A stretch of DNA of 64,000 bases from contig NZ_JAIXPP010000010.1 of the NCBI RefSeq assembly GCF_027486195.1, positions 24,257 through 88,256 of the forward strand, given 5' to 3'. This DNA is from Novosphingobium sp. (GTDB lineage: Bacteria > Pseudomonadota > Alphaproteobacteria > Sphingomonadales > Sphingomonadaceae). Below the pieces are notes generated by a model. That model saw nothing but the letters and a program-made list of their open reading frames with translations. It was not told the DNA's origin and did not search any database. Position numbers and translations under genes: made by a program. Positions 24,782-32,411 of this stretch are shown here, one piece after another. Numbering within the stretch: the first letter of the stretch is position 1; each line of letters opens with the position of its first letter.

Positions 24782-25200
24782 CCACTGCCGCCGAAACCTT
24801 CATCGAAACCGTGCTTGAAAAGGTCAAGGCCGGCACCGGGAGTTCGGTCAGCGCATGGCTCGCCCCCGGCGCGCGGCTGTTCACCCCGCGCCATCACAAG
24901 CCGGTCACCGATCCCAATCACTTCGCGATCATTCTCCAGTCGATCCCCAAGGTCCTCGAAAACTTCCGCTACGACCGCACCTGGGCAGCGGGCGACGAGG
25001 CAATCATGGAGTTCAAGGGCAATATCGGTGCGGTCGAAGTCCACGGGCTCGATATCTTCACCATCGACGACAACGGCCAGATCAGCGAGCTCACCGTGTT
25101 CGTGCGCCCGACCAAGGCCCACGCCGCCCTCGCCGAGCGCGAGGATGCGATGGTGATCGAAACGCTTCAGAAACTGCAACGCGGCGAAGCCATCGGCTGA
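24778..25200 (+). CDS. SnoaL/NTF2-like fold protein
   Basis: 140 residues with the cone-shaped SnoaL/NTF2 pattern: an N-terminal helix, a Trp-Leu-Ala-Pro-Gly segment, and C-terminal beta strands with Glu-Val-His-Gly-Leu-Asp-Ile-Phe. Such proteins bind small hydrophobic ligands and include isomerases, cyclases and dehydratases. Four-base overlap upstream and one-base overlap downstream show it is co-translated with the hydrolases. No catalytic residue is certain. Confidence 0.7.
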   Translation: MTTAAETFIETVLEKVKAGTGSSVSAWLAPGARLFTPRHHKPVTDPNHFAIILQSIPKVLENFRYDRTWAAGDEAIMEFKGNIGAVEVHGLDIFTIDDNGQISELTVFVRPTKAHAALAEREDAMVIETLQKLQRGEAIG

Positions 25201-26153
25201 TGCGGCGGCTCGACGATCCGTTCTGCACATTGGCCGCCCCGCGCGCTTCGGGGCATCTCGACGTCGGCGATGGCCACCAGATCCACTGGGTCGAAATGGG
25301 CAGCGCGGACGGCCTGCCCCAGATCATCTGCCACGGCGGTCCGGGCGGTGCGATGATGCTGGGCAGCGGGCGGTTCAGCGATGGCACGCGCCTGCGCAGC
25401 GTCCATTTCGACCAGCGCGGCTGCGGCCAGTCCACCCCTCGCGGCGAACTCGCCGCCAACAGCCTGCAGCACAGCATCGCCGATATGGAGGCATTGCGCC
25501 GCCATCTCGGCATCGAGCGCTGGTTGGTCAGCGGCGGCTCCTGGGGCTCGACGCTCGCGCTCGCCTATGCGCAGGCGCATCCCGAACGCTGCCTTGGCCT
25601 GTTCCTTGTCGGCGCCTGGCTCTGCCGCAAGCGTGACACGCGCTGGTGGTTCCACGGCGTCCGCGCGCTGTTTCCCGAACTGTGGGAGGCGTTTGCCGGT
25701 GCGGTCCCGCCCGAAGAGCGCGGCGATCTGCGCGCTGCCTACTGCAAGCGCATTCTGGGCGACGATCCCGAAATTGCGGCCGATTTTGCCACCCGGCTGT
25801 TCCTCTACGAAGAAGGCTTCATGCACTTCGATGCGCCGCTGACCCCGCCCGATCCCCTGCGCGGGCGCGACTATGGCCGCATTTTCGCGCACTATGCCGC
25901 GCACGATTTCTTCGTCGACGATGACCAGTTGCTGCGCGAGGCGGACCGGCTGGCGGGCATTCCGGTCCATATCATCACCGGCCGCTACGATTGCTGCACC
26001 ACGCCGGAGAACGCTTTCGATCTGGCGCAGGCGGTGCCGCATGCGGTGCTGGAGATCGTGCCCGGCGCAGGCCACTATCCCACCGAACCGACCTTCGCCC
26101 GCGCCGTCGCGCGCGCGGCACAGAGCTTTGCTGCCAGAGTCGGCGGCTGGTGA
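25200..26153 (+). CDS. Alpha/beta hydrolase, proline iminopeptidase-like (S33)
   Basis: 317 residues. The oxyanion-hole motif His-Gly-Gly-Pro-Gly-Gly near residue 42, Asp-Gln-Arg-Gly-Cys-Gly-Gln-Ser, and the nucleophile elbow Gly-Gly-Ser-Trp-Gly-Ser near residue 105 are diagnostic of prolyl aminopeptidases. The C-terminal Gly-Arg-Tyr-Asp-Cys and Gly-Ala-Gly-His supply the Asp and His of the triad. The enzyme removes N-terminal Pro or related residues, or hydrolyses small amides. It is coupled to its neighbours by TGATG and GTGA junctions. Confidence 0.87.
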   Translation: MRRLDDPFCTLAAPRASGHLDVGDGHQIHWVEMGSADGLPQIICHGGPGGAMMLGSGRFSDGTRLRSVHFDQRGCGQSTPRGELAANSLQHSIADMEALRRHLGIERWLVSGGSWGSTLALAYAQAHPERCLGLFLVGAWLCRKRDTRWWFHGVRALFPELWEAFAGAVPPEERGDLRAAYCKRILGDDPEIAADFATRLFLYEEGFMHFDAPLTPPDPLRGRDYGRIFAHYAAHDFFVDDDQLLREADRLAGIPVHIITGRYDCCTTPENAFDLAQAVPHAVLEIVPGAGHYPTEPTFARAVARAAQSFAARVGGW

Positions 26154-27553
26154 GCGGCAAGGTCCCCTTCGGCCAGCTTACGGCCTATGCCCTGCCGGGG
26201 CTGCCGCTGTCGTTGCTGATCTCGCCCTTCCCAGCGCTGCTCATGGCGTTCTACGCCAAGCACACTGCCGCAACCACTGCGGGCATCGCCACGATCATTC
26301 TCTTTGCGCGCATTTTCAACGGCGTGATCGATCCGCCGATCGGCTATCTCTCCGATCGCACCCGTGGCCGGTTCGGCCCGCGCAAGCCCTGGCTGATCGG
26401 CGGCGCGCTCATCTCGGTCCCCGCGTTCTACGTGGCCTACATGCCGCCCGCCGATGCCGGCAACGCATGGTTCGCGCTCGCCATTGTCAGCTTCTACATC
26501 GCGCATTCAATGATCGCGACACCCTACAACAGCTGGACCGGCGAGATCAGCACCGACTACGCCGAACGCTCGCGCATTGCCGGGGCGCAGACGCTGACCC
26601 TGCTGATTGGCGGGGTGTTCTTCCTTGCCCTCCCTGAAATCCTCTCGGCGCCGGGGATCGGCCTGCTCAAGACTTCGGCGCTGAACCGCGAGGCCATGGC
26701 CGTGTTCGGCCTGATCGGCATGATCGCCATGCCCATCGCGATTGGCTTGGCCGTGTGGAAAGTGCCGGTCGGCACCGTCACCCAGGGCGAAAGTTACGGC
26801 ATGCTGGAGATGCGCACGGTCTTTACGCTCAACGGCCCGTTCCGCCGCTTCATCGCCGCCGACATGCTGAGCGCGATCGGCTGGGCGGTGAGCTATGCGC
26901 TGATCACCATCGTGCTCGACAACTACTTCGGCTTTGGCGAGGGGATCGTGCTGTTCCTGCTCAGCGCCACCGCCGCGCAGCTCCTCGCGATCCCGGTCTG
27001 CACCCGGCTCGCAGCGCGCTTCGGGAAGCACCAGGTCTATGCCTGGGGCCAGATCCTCAATGGCGCACTCCTGCCGGTCTACCTGCTGTTTCCGCCGGGC
27101 GGGCAGGCCAATTTCCTGCTGATGCTGGCCTTCGGCAGCTTCGTCAGCGCGCTCGGCACGCCCAACATGCTGTTTCCCAGTGCGCTGCTGGCCGATCTGG
27201 CAGACTACGACAGCCTCAAATCCCGCCAGTCGCGCCCCGGCATCTATTTCTCGATGCGCACGCTGCTCAATCCTGCAGGCGGCGCGATCGGCGGGGCGCT
27301 GGGGTTCTACATGCTCTCGATCGTCGGCTTCGATCCCTCGGCCAAGGTCAACAGCGCCAGTGCAACCTTCGGCATGCTGATGACTTCCACCTTCGTGCCG
27401 CTGCTATGCTTCATCCTTTCGGGTGCGCTGATGCGCGGCTACGAGATCACCGCCCGCCGCCACGCCGCGATCCGCCGCGCACTGGATCGGCGCGATCAGG
27501 CCATGATCGGCGGCGAACCGAGCCTGATCGGCGCGACCGTCCTCGCGAACTGA
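26150..27553 (+). CDS. GPH/MFS-type cation symporter
   Basis: 467 residues from a GTG overlapping the previous stop; about 12 membrane helices. The cytoplasmic loop 2-3 motif, Asp-Pro-Pro-Ile-Gly-Tyr-Leu-Ser-Asp-Arg-Thr followed by Gly-Pro-Arg-Lys-Pro-Trp, is the GPH (glycoside-pentoside-hexuronide:cation) signature. It probably carries the substrate, or a fragment freed in the periplasm, across the inner membrane. It is the last gene of the rightward operon; its stop directly abuts the stop of the convergent SGNH gene, so no terminator separates the two operons. Confidence 0.87.
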   Translation: MSGKVPFGQLTAYALPGLPLSLLISPFPALLMAFYAKHTAATTAGIATIILFARIFNGVIDPPIGYLSDRTRGRFGPRKPWLIGGALISVPAFYVAYMPPADAGNAWFALAIVSFYIAHSMIATPYNSWTGEISTDYAERSRIAGAQTLTLLIGGVFFLALPEILSAPGIGLLKTSALNREAMAVFGLIGMIAMPIAIGLAVWKVPVGTVTQGESYGMLEMRTVFTLNGPFRRFIAADMLSAIGWAVSYALITIVLDNYFGFGEGIVLFLLSATAAQLLAIPVCTRLAARFGKHQVYAWGQILNGALLPVYLLFPPGGQANFLLMLAFGSFVSALGTPNMLFPSALLADLADYDSLKSRQSRPGIYFSMRTLLNPAGGAIGGALGFYMLSIVGFDPSAKVNSASATFGMLMTSTFVPLLCFILSGALMRGYEITARRHAAIRRALDRRDQAMIGGEPSLIGATVLAN

Positions 27554-28210
27554 TCAGAGCGCCCCGAACAGGCCTGCGATCACCGCCTCGGCAATGATCA
27601 TGTGCCCAGCAAGTGCCGGATGCACCCGATCAGGCGCGAGCGCCATGGGATGCAGCGCTTCCAGCACATGATCGAACGCAGCCTGCACATCGATGAAGCC
27701 AAGGCCCTGCTCCGCCGCCACGCCGCTCGCGATGGCGGCATAGGCGTCCATTCTTGCCCGCATCGGTTCCGTGCGATCAGGCTCGATGAAGAAGGGCCCC
27801 GCCACGCTCACCCCGATGCCCGCTGCGCGGGTCTCGGTCACCAGCCGCGTCAGCGTTTCGCGGTATTCCTCCGGCCCGATCTGCCAATCGCCCCAGTTCG
27901 TGCGGCTGAAGGCGCGCCACACGTCGTTGATGCCGATCATGATCACCACGTGATCGGGCGCGATCGCCAGAACATCGCTCTGCCAGCGCGCCGCAAGGCC
28001 GCGCACCGTATCGCCCGAAACGCCCATGTTGACGATGCGTTGGCGGTGCGTCGGGCGCCGGGCGGTGAGCAGCGCGGCGACCAGCGCGACATAGCCTGTG
28101 CCGAGCGGCGTGCCCATGACCCCCTCGCCAACCGGGCGGAGCCGGTCGCAGTCCGTGATGGAATCGCCGATGAACAGCACTTTGCGTGGCATCATTGGAT
28201 CAAGCGTCAT
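27554..28210 (-). CDS. SGNH/GDSL hydrolase
   Basis: 218 residues. Block I is Phe-Ile-Gly-Asp-Ser-Ile-Thr-Asp near residues 13-20, with the nucleophile Ser17. The oxyanion Gly is in Gly-Val-Ser-Gly-Asp-Thr, the Asn in Gly-Ile-Asn-Asp-Val-Trp, and the Asp-x-x-His pair in Pro-Asp-Arg-Val-His-Pro near residue 196. No signal peptide, so it is probably cytoplasmic. It is an esterase or thioesterase-like enzyme, and last in the leftward operon, overlapping the C45 gene by ATGA. Confidence 0.87.
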   Translation of the reverse strand: MTLDPMMPRKVLFIGDSITDCDRLRPVGEGVMGTPLGTGYVALVAALLTARRPTHRQRIVNMGVSGDTVRGLAARWQSDVLAIAPDHVVIMIGINDVWRAFSRTNWGDWQIGPEEYRETLTRLVTETRAAGIGVSVAGPFFIEPDRTEPMRARMDAYAAIASGVAAEQGLGFIDVQAAFDHVLEALHPMALAPDRVHPALAGHMIIAEAVIAGLFGAL

Positions 28211-29328
28211 GCGTCAAACTCCTGCCATGCGGTGCGATCAGCTGGCCCCGGCGCGACATGGAGGCGCGGCGTTTCCCCCAGTTCCATCACCAGCGAGCCG
28301 AAGCTGAAGCCATCCCGCTTGCCCTCGATTTCCCCCACGCGGCAAATCGGCCCCTCGCGGCAGGCGAGCAGCGCCTTGGCTGCTGCTACATCCAGCCGCT
28401 GGGTTGGATCGATGCGCTCATAAAGCGTTGCGAGGCGCGCCTCGGTAGTGAAACCGAAGCGGGCGGTGCGCTGTGCTTCGTCCATCCCGGCAATCATCGC
28501 CTCGAACCAGCCTTGGTGCGGATTGGCGACGGGGTGATTGCTGTGCGCCACAACGAGATCACCGGCATCGCGGCGCCATTCGCTGACGCCATTTGCCGAA
28601 CATTCGAGGCTGACGGCGCGGCCGTGGCCATCGGGGACGATATAGTTCTGGCCCGAAGCGTGGTGCACATGCCGCAGGAACCCGTGCCCGGCTGCCGGAG
28701 AACCGCTGGCCAGATAGCTGCGCACGACGAGGTCTTCGGCAAGGCCGGTGCGTGCCGGATCGAGTTGCAGCAGCGAATTGCAGGTGATGGCAAGGCCGCG
28801 CCTGGTCATGCCGCACAAACTGATCTTGCCAGCCACCGTGAAGACAAGGGCGTGGTCGCCATTAGGCTGCACGAAACGCAGCAGAGTCTGTCCGCCATCC
28901 CACCAGGTCGGTACGTCCATGGTCTGCGCAATGAGCAGCGCCGCATCTGGCCCGGCATCTGAACCCAGCGATGAGCAGCCCTTGGGCGCGGTCTCGCGGT
29001 CTCGCGCATATTCCATGCGCACCCAAGGCTCCTCGTCAGAAAGCATGCGCGCGAACACGCGGGCGTAGGGGATGCCGGAGCCTTCGGCGATGCCGCAAAG
29101 TTCCTCCAACAGGTCAGGCGCAAGGCGCTCGGCCGCATCGAGGAAGCCCTGATCGATTAGTCCGTCCAGATAGGCGCCCGCAGGTTCGCCAAGATCGGCA
29201 GCAATCGCTTCCTCCCACAAGGCGTGGTGGCGCGCGATTTCCTCGCGCAGTGCCTCGCCATGCTGGCGTCCGCGCTGGCGGGGCGTGCCATAGAGATCAA
29301 GGGTGTGCAGTTTGCCCAGAAAGCTCAC
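28207..29328 (-). CDS. C45-family autoproteolytic acylase (Ntn hydrolase)
   Basis: 373 residues. The expected autocleavage/nucleophile Cys is Cys118 in Lys-Gly-Cys-Ser-Ser-Leu, followed by an Ala-Gln-Thr-Met-Asp segment as in acyl-CoA:6-aminopenicillanic acid acyltransferase and related amidases. The upstream part would become the alpha chain after self-cleavage. Members hydrolyse or transfer N-acyl groups. In this cluster it is a candidate for removing an acyl side chain from an amino group. Both ends overlap neighbours by 4 bases. Confidence 0.82.
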   Translation of the reverse strand: MSFLGKLHTLDLYGTPRQRGRQHGEALREEIARHHALWEEAIAADLGEPAGAYLDGLIDQGFLDAAERLAPDLLEELCGIAEGSGIPYARVFARMLSDEEPWVRMEYARDRETAPKGCSSLGSDAGPDAALLIAQTMDVPTWWDGGQTLLRFVQPNGDHALVFTVAGKISLCGMTRRGLAITCNSLLQLDPARTGLAEDLVVRSYLASGSPAAGHGFLRHVHHASGQNYIVPDGHGRAVSLECSANGVSEWRRDAGDLVVAHSNHPVANPHQGWFEAMIAGMDEAQRTARFGFTTEARLATLYERIDPTQRLDVAAAKALLACREGPICRVGEIEGKRDGFSFGSLVMELGETPRLHVAPGPADRTAWQEFDA

Positions 29329-30197
29329 GCCACCAGCCCCAGCATTTCACGGGCCACCCATGGCGTTGCCACCCGCGCGCCCAGATCGCGCACGATCCGC
29401 GCCGCCTTCGCGCAAAGCTCGGCATTGCTGCGGGCCAGCGCTCCCTTTGCAAGGTAGATGTTGTCTTCAAAGCCCACGCGCACATGCCCGCCCATCAGCG
29501 TCGCGGCGGCGACCATCGGAAAGCTGCTGCGCGAAACCCCGAAGGCCGACCAGATTGCGCCCGGCGGCAGCATGGCAAGGCCCAACTGGATCGCCTCGAT
29601 GCTCGCCGGCCAGCCATAGTTGATGCCAAGCACGAACGAGAACATCGGCTTCGGCCCGAAGCGCCCATCGGCCAGCAACTCCCGCGCCAGCACCAGATCG
29701 CCCGGATTGAAGATCTCGATCTCGGGCTTCGCCCCCGCGTCCAGAATAGCCTGCGCCATGATCCGCACATTGCGCGGCGTGTTCATGACCACCTGATCCC
29801 CCGAATTCATCGTGTTGAGATCGAGCGTGGCGATCTCTGGCCGCAGCGCGGGGATGTGGCTTACCCGTTCGAGCGGCGGCAGCAGGGTCGTTCCCGGCGC
29901 GGCAAGGCGCGGATCATCGGCATCCGGCACAAAGCGCCCGCCGGGGCCCGTGGTGAGGTTGAGGATGAGCTGCGATCCGGCGTTCCGGATGCGCTCGACC
30001 ACCTCGGTATAATGCGCCAGTTCCATCGAGGGCCGGCCATCATCATGCCGCACATGAATATGCACGATCGCCGCCCCCGCAGCCTCGGCCTCCAGCGCCG
30101 AAGTTGCGATCTGTTCCGGCGTGATCGGCAGATAGGGGGTCATGTCGGGCCGGGTGATATTCCCGGTAAGGGCGCAGGTCAGGATCACATCGCGCAT
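29325..30197 (-). CDS. BKACE-family beta-keto acid cleavage enzyme (DUF849), copy 2
   Basis: 290 residues from an ATG with GGAG 7 bases upstream, preferred over a TTG 21 bases earlier. Metal-site His-Ile-His-Val-Arg near residue 47, Thr-Thr-Gly-Pro-Gly-Gly near residue 85, and C-terminal Arg-Val-Gly-Phe-Glu-Asn match the family. It is shorter than copy 1 and differs in the substrate region, so it is a distant paralogue rather than a recent duplicate. It should also exchange a beta-keto acid with acetyl-CoA. Two different BKACE enzymes in one regulon suggest two beta-keto acid intermediates. Confidence 0.86.
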   Translation of the reverse strand: MRDVILTCALTGNITRPDMTPYLPITPEQIATSALEAEAAGAAIVHIHVRHDDGRPSMELAHYTEVVERIRNAGSQLILNLTTGPGGRFVPDADDPRLAAPGTTLLPPLERVSHIPALRPEIATLDLNTMNSGDQVVMNTPRNVRIMAQAILDAGAKPEIEIFNPGDLVLARELLADGRFGPKPMFSFVLGINYGWPASIEAIQLGLAMLPPGAIWSAFGVSRSSFPMVAAATLMGGHVRVGFEDNIYLAKGALARSNAELCAKAARIVRDLGARVATPWVAREMLGLVA

Positions 30198-30242
30198 CGG
30201 CAGGCTCCAGAATGGCAAGCGGCGACGGGTTATCTCGCGCCG

Positions 30243-30998
30243 TCAGAGATGGCGGCCGCCGTCGACGTAGATTGTCGCCCCCGTGGTGGCCGTCAGCAGG
30301 CGCGCTGCAGCCAGCACCGCATTGGCCACTTCGGTCACGTTCGCCAGCCGGCCGAGCGGAGTGGCGGCGATTGTGCGCGCGATGAATTCGGGGCCGCGCC
30401 CCTGCGCAAACGGCGTGTCGAGCGCCGAGGGAGCCACGCTCACCGTCCGCACGGCCGGCGCCAGGGCCTTGGCGAGCGAGATCATCGCCGTATCCATGGC
30501 GGCCTTGGCGGCGCCATAGGCGATGTTGCTGCCAAGGCCTGTTCGCGCGGCGACCGAAGAGACATTGACGAAGACCGGATCGGTCCCCGCGCGCAGCAGC
30601 GGCGCAAGGTCCCGCGCCAACCGCAGCGGCCCCATGGCGTTCGCAAGGAACACCTCGTCGATCAGCCCATCATCGAGGTGCGGCAAGTCCGCCAGCGCGA
30701 CCGAGCGGGTCACGCCCGCCGCCGTCACCAGAATATCGACTGCGCCGTACTTCTCCGCCACCCGCTGCGTGAAGGCGCGGATCGAAGCGGAATCCGCCAG
30801 ATCGAGCCACGCGTGAACTGCATGGCCGCGCCCCGGCGCGGTCCAGTCCGCCGCGCCCTGACGCGAGGCCGCGACAACCCGCGCGCCCAGATCGCAGGCC
30901 TGCGCCGCCACTGCCGCGCCCACGCCGCCGCGTCCGCCCACGATCACCACCCGCGCACCGGCAAAGCCGCGCAGCAGTTCGGCGAGCGAGGCGCTCAT
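30243..30998 (-). CDS. SDR-family oxidoreductase with intact Tyr-x-x-x-Lys
   Basis: 251 residues from an ATG overlapping the enolase-superfamily stop. The nucleotide motif is Gly-Gly-Arg-Gly-Gly-Val-Gly, followed by Thr-Ala-Ala-Gly-Val near residue 90, and the active site has Ser-Ser-Val-Ala plus Tyr-Gly-Ala-Ala-Lys. The family oxidises hydroxyl or reduces keto groups with NAD(P). Next to the dehydratase and BKACE genes it may make the beta-keto acid substrate from a hydroxy acid, but this is only inferred from position. Confidence 0.84.
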   Translation of the reverse strand: MSASLAELLRGFAGARVVIVGGRGGVGAAVAAQACDLGARVVAASRQGAADWTAPGRGHAVHAWLDLADSASIRAFTQRVAEKYGAVDILVTAAGVTRSVALADLPHLDDGLIDEVFLANAMGPLRLARDLAPLLRAGTDPVFVNVSSVAARTGLGSNIAYGAAKAAMDTAMISLAKALAPAVRTVSVAPSALDTPFAQGRGPEFIARTIAATPLGRLANVTEVANAVLAAARLLTATTGATIYVDGGRHL

Positions 30999-32152
30999 AT
31001 CTGGCGCGGTCCGCCGTCGGCCGCGCGCGCAAGACCATGGTGGAACTGGCTCCCGAACGGCTGGTAGCTCGCGCCCTCTAGCCACTCCAGATCAAGCTCC
31101 ATCCCGATCCCCGGCACTTCGGGGATCACAAGGTAGCCGTCCTCGATCCGGTTGACCGCTTTCACCACCTGCCGCCAGGGATCGCGATCCTCGCGGACAT
31201 AGCCCTGGACGTCCCAGTTCACCGTCGCCGCCGCCATCTGGATATGGGCCGCCGTCGCCACCGGCGAAGTGAAGTTGTGCGGCACGATGCGCTGCTGGCG
31301 CGATTCGGCGATCGCGGCGATCTTGCGCATCTGGGTAAAGCCGCCAGCAAGGCCGATGTCCGGCCGCAAGATCGCGATATCGGGGCAATCCGAGTAATCC
31401 CGGAACTCCCAGATATTGGTCACCCGCTCAGCGAGCGCGACCGTTCCGCCCATGCTGCGCGCCGCCTGCACATTGGCCGCAAGGCTGAACGGCATGACCG
31501 GATCTTCGAGGAAGTAGGGCCGCATGGACCGCACCCCCTCGGCAAACACACCCGCAAGGTCCGGCGGCAGATTGCGGTGCATCTCGACCGCGATGTCGAT
31601 ATCCCAGCCCACCGCCGCGCGGGTTTCCTGCACGGTGGTGATCACATCCTGCAGCATCCGCGCGGTCGTCTGCCGTGCCCAATCGCCCACGAAGGGCTTG
31701 AGCTTGATGGCGGTGAAGCCCTCGTCGCGCGCGGCCACGGCCCCCGCGATCAGCGCATCGACCGAGCCCGCTTCAACCAGCAGGATCGCCCGCACCTTGT
31801 CGCGCACCCGCCCGCCGAGCAGCTGCCACACCGGCACGCCCAGCGCCTTGCCCTTGATGTCCCACAACGCCTGATCCAGCGCGGAAACCGCCGCCATCTG
31901 GCACGCATCGCGAATGCAGTGGTGCTTGATCGCCAGCTGAAACAGCCACTCCGGCCGGAAGGCATCCGCACCGATATAGATGGCCTTGAGGTCCTCGATC
32001 ACCGCCGCCGTTGCCAGCGGATGGGGAAAATACGTCGCCTCCCCGATCCCGATCGCGCCGCCCTCGGTGGTTACCGTAACGAACAACCAATGCCCCGCGA
32101 CATGAGCACGGATTTCAGCAATCGGAGCGGTGTGAAGGCGAGATACTGGCAT
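30995..32152 (-). CDS. Enolase-superfamily sugar-acid dehydratase (mandelate racemase-like)
   Basis: 385 residues. The base pair Lys150-x-Lys152 is visible on the second barrel strand. Probable metal ligands are Glu190 (where Asp or Glu is usual), Glu216 and Glu242, with His192 and His292 as further active-site residues. This pattern suits acid sugar dehydratases such as gluconate or galactonate dehydratase. It is the first gene of the leftward operon, 3 bases behind its operator-like palindrome, so that palindrome is well placed to block this transcript. The sugar acid is not predictable from these residues alone. Confidence 0.82.
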   Translation of the reverse strand: MPVSRLHTAPIAEIRAHVAGHWLFVTVTTEGGAIGIGEATYFPHPLATAAVIEDLKAIYIGADAFRPEWLFQLAIKHHCIRDACQMAAVSALDQALWDIKGKALGVPVWQLLGGRVRDKVRAILLVEAGSVDALIAGAVAARDEGFTAIKLKPFVGDWARQTTARMLQDVITTVQETRAAVGWDIDIAVEMHRNLPPDLAGVFAEGVRSMRPYFLEDPVMPFSLAANVQAARSMGGTVALAERVTNIWEFRDYSDCPDIAILRPDIGLAGGFTQMRKIAAIAESRQQRIVPHNFTSPVATAAHIQMAAATVNWDVQGYVREDRDPWRQVVKAVNRIEDGYLVIPEVPGIGMELDLEWLEGASYQPFGSQFHHGLARAADGGPRQI

Positions 32153-32165
32153 GACTTACAGGTCA
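32152..32165. promoter_or_regulatory. Operator-like palindrome 5 (TGACTTACAGGTCA)
   Basis: TGAC-N6-GTCA with a downstream ATATAA flank. It touches the start codon of the enolase-superfamily gene and lies on the divergent promoter interval. Binding here would obstruct the leftward operon. Confidence 0.6.
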
Positions 32166-32244
32166 TATAATGGGATCTACGCATTTGCAACCTGACACCA
32201 TTATAGCGCTCAAAATGCCTGTTGGACGAAACTCTATGACCTCT

Positions 32245-32278
32245 GGCAATTATATGACCAGATCGTCATATAATTGCC
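32245..32278. promoter_or_regulatory. Operator-like palindrome 6: 34-bp perfect inverted repeat
   Basis: Arms of 14 bases, GGCAATTATATGAC and its complement, flank CAGATC. The core is TGAC-N6-GTCA with AT-rich outer arms. It is the most symmetrical copy and sits 134 bases before the PQQ-dehydrogenase gene in the divergent promoter region. There is no T-run, so an operator is more likely than a terminator. Confidence 0.65.
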
Positions 32279-32411
32279 GCAGCCCCGCCCCCCTTGAGCA
32301 TCTGCCACCCGCCGCCATCACAGGCAGGCGTGGCCTCCTGCTGCCTGTCTTCACCGCCATTTCCCTCTGATCAGGATTGACCGCCGGCGGACGGACCACC
32401 ACAGTCGCGCC

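Noticed and set aside
28971..31067. A 698-codon forward open frame
   Set aside because: Opposes C45 acylase, BKACE and SDR genes, all with intact active sites and coupled starts.
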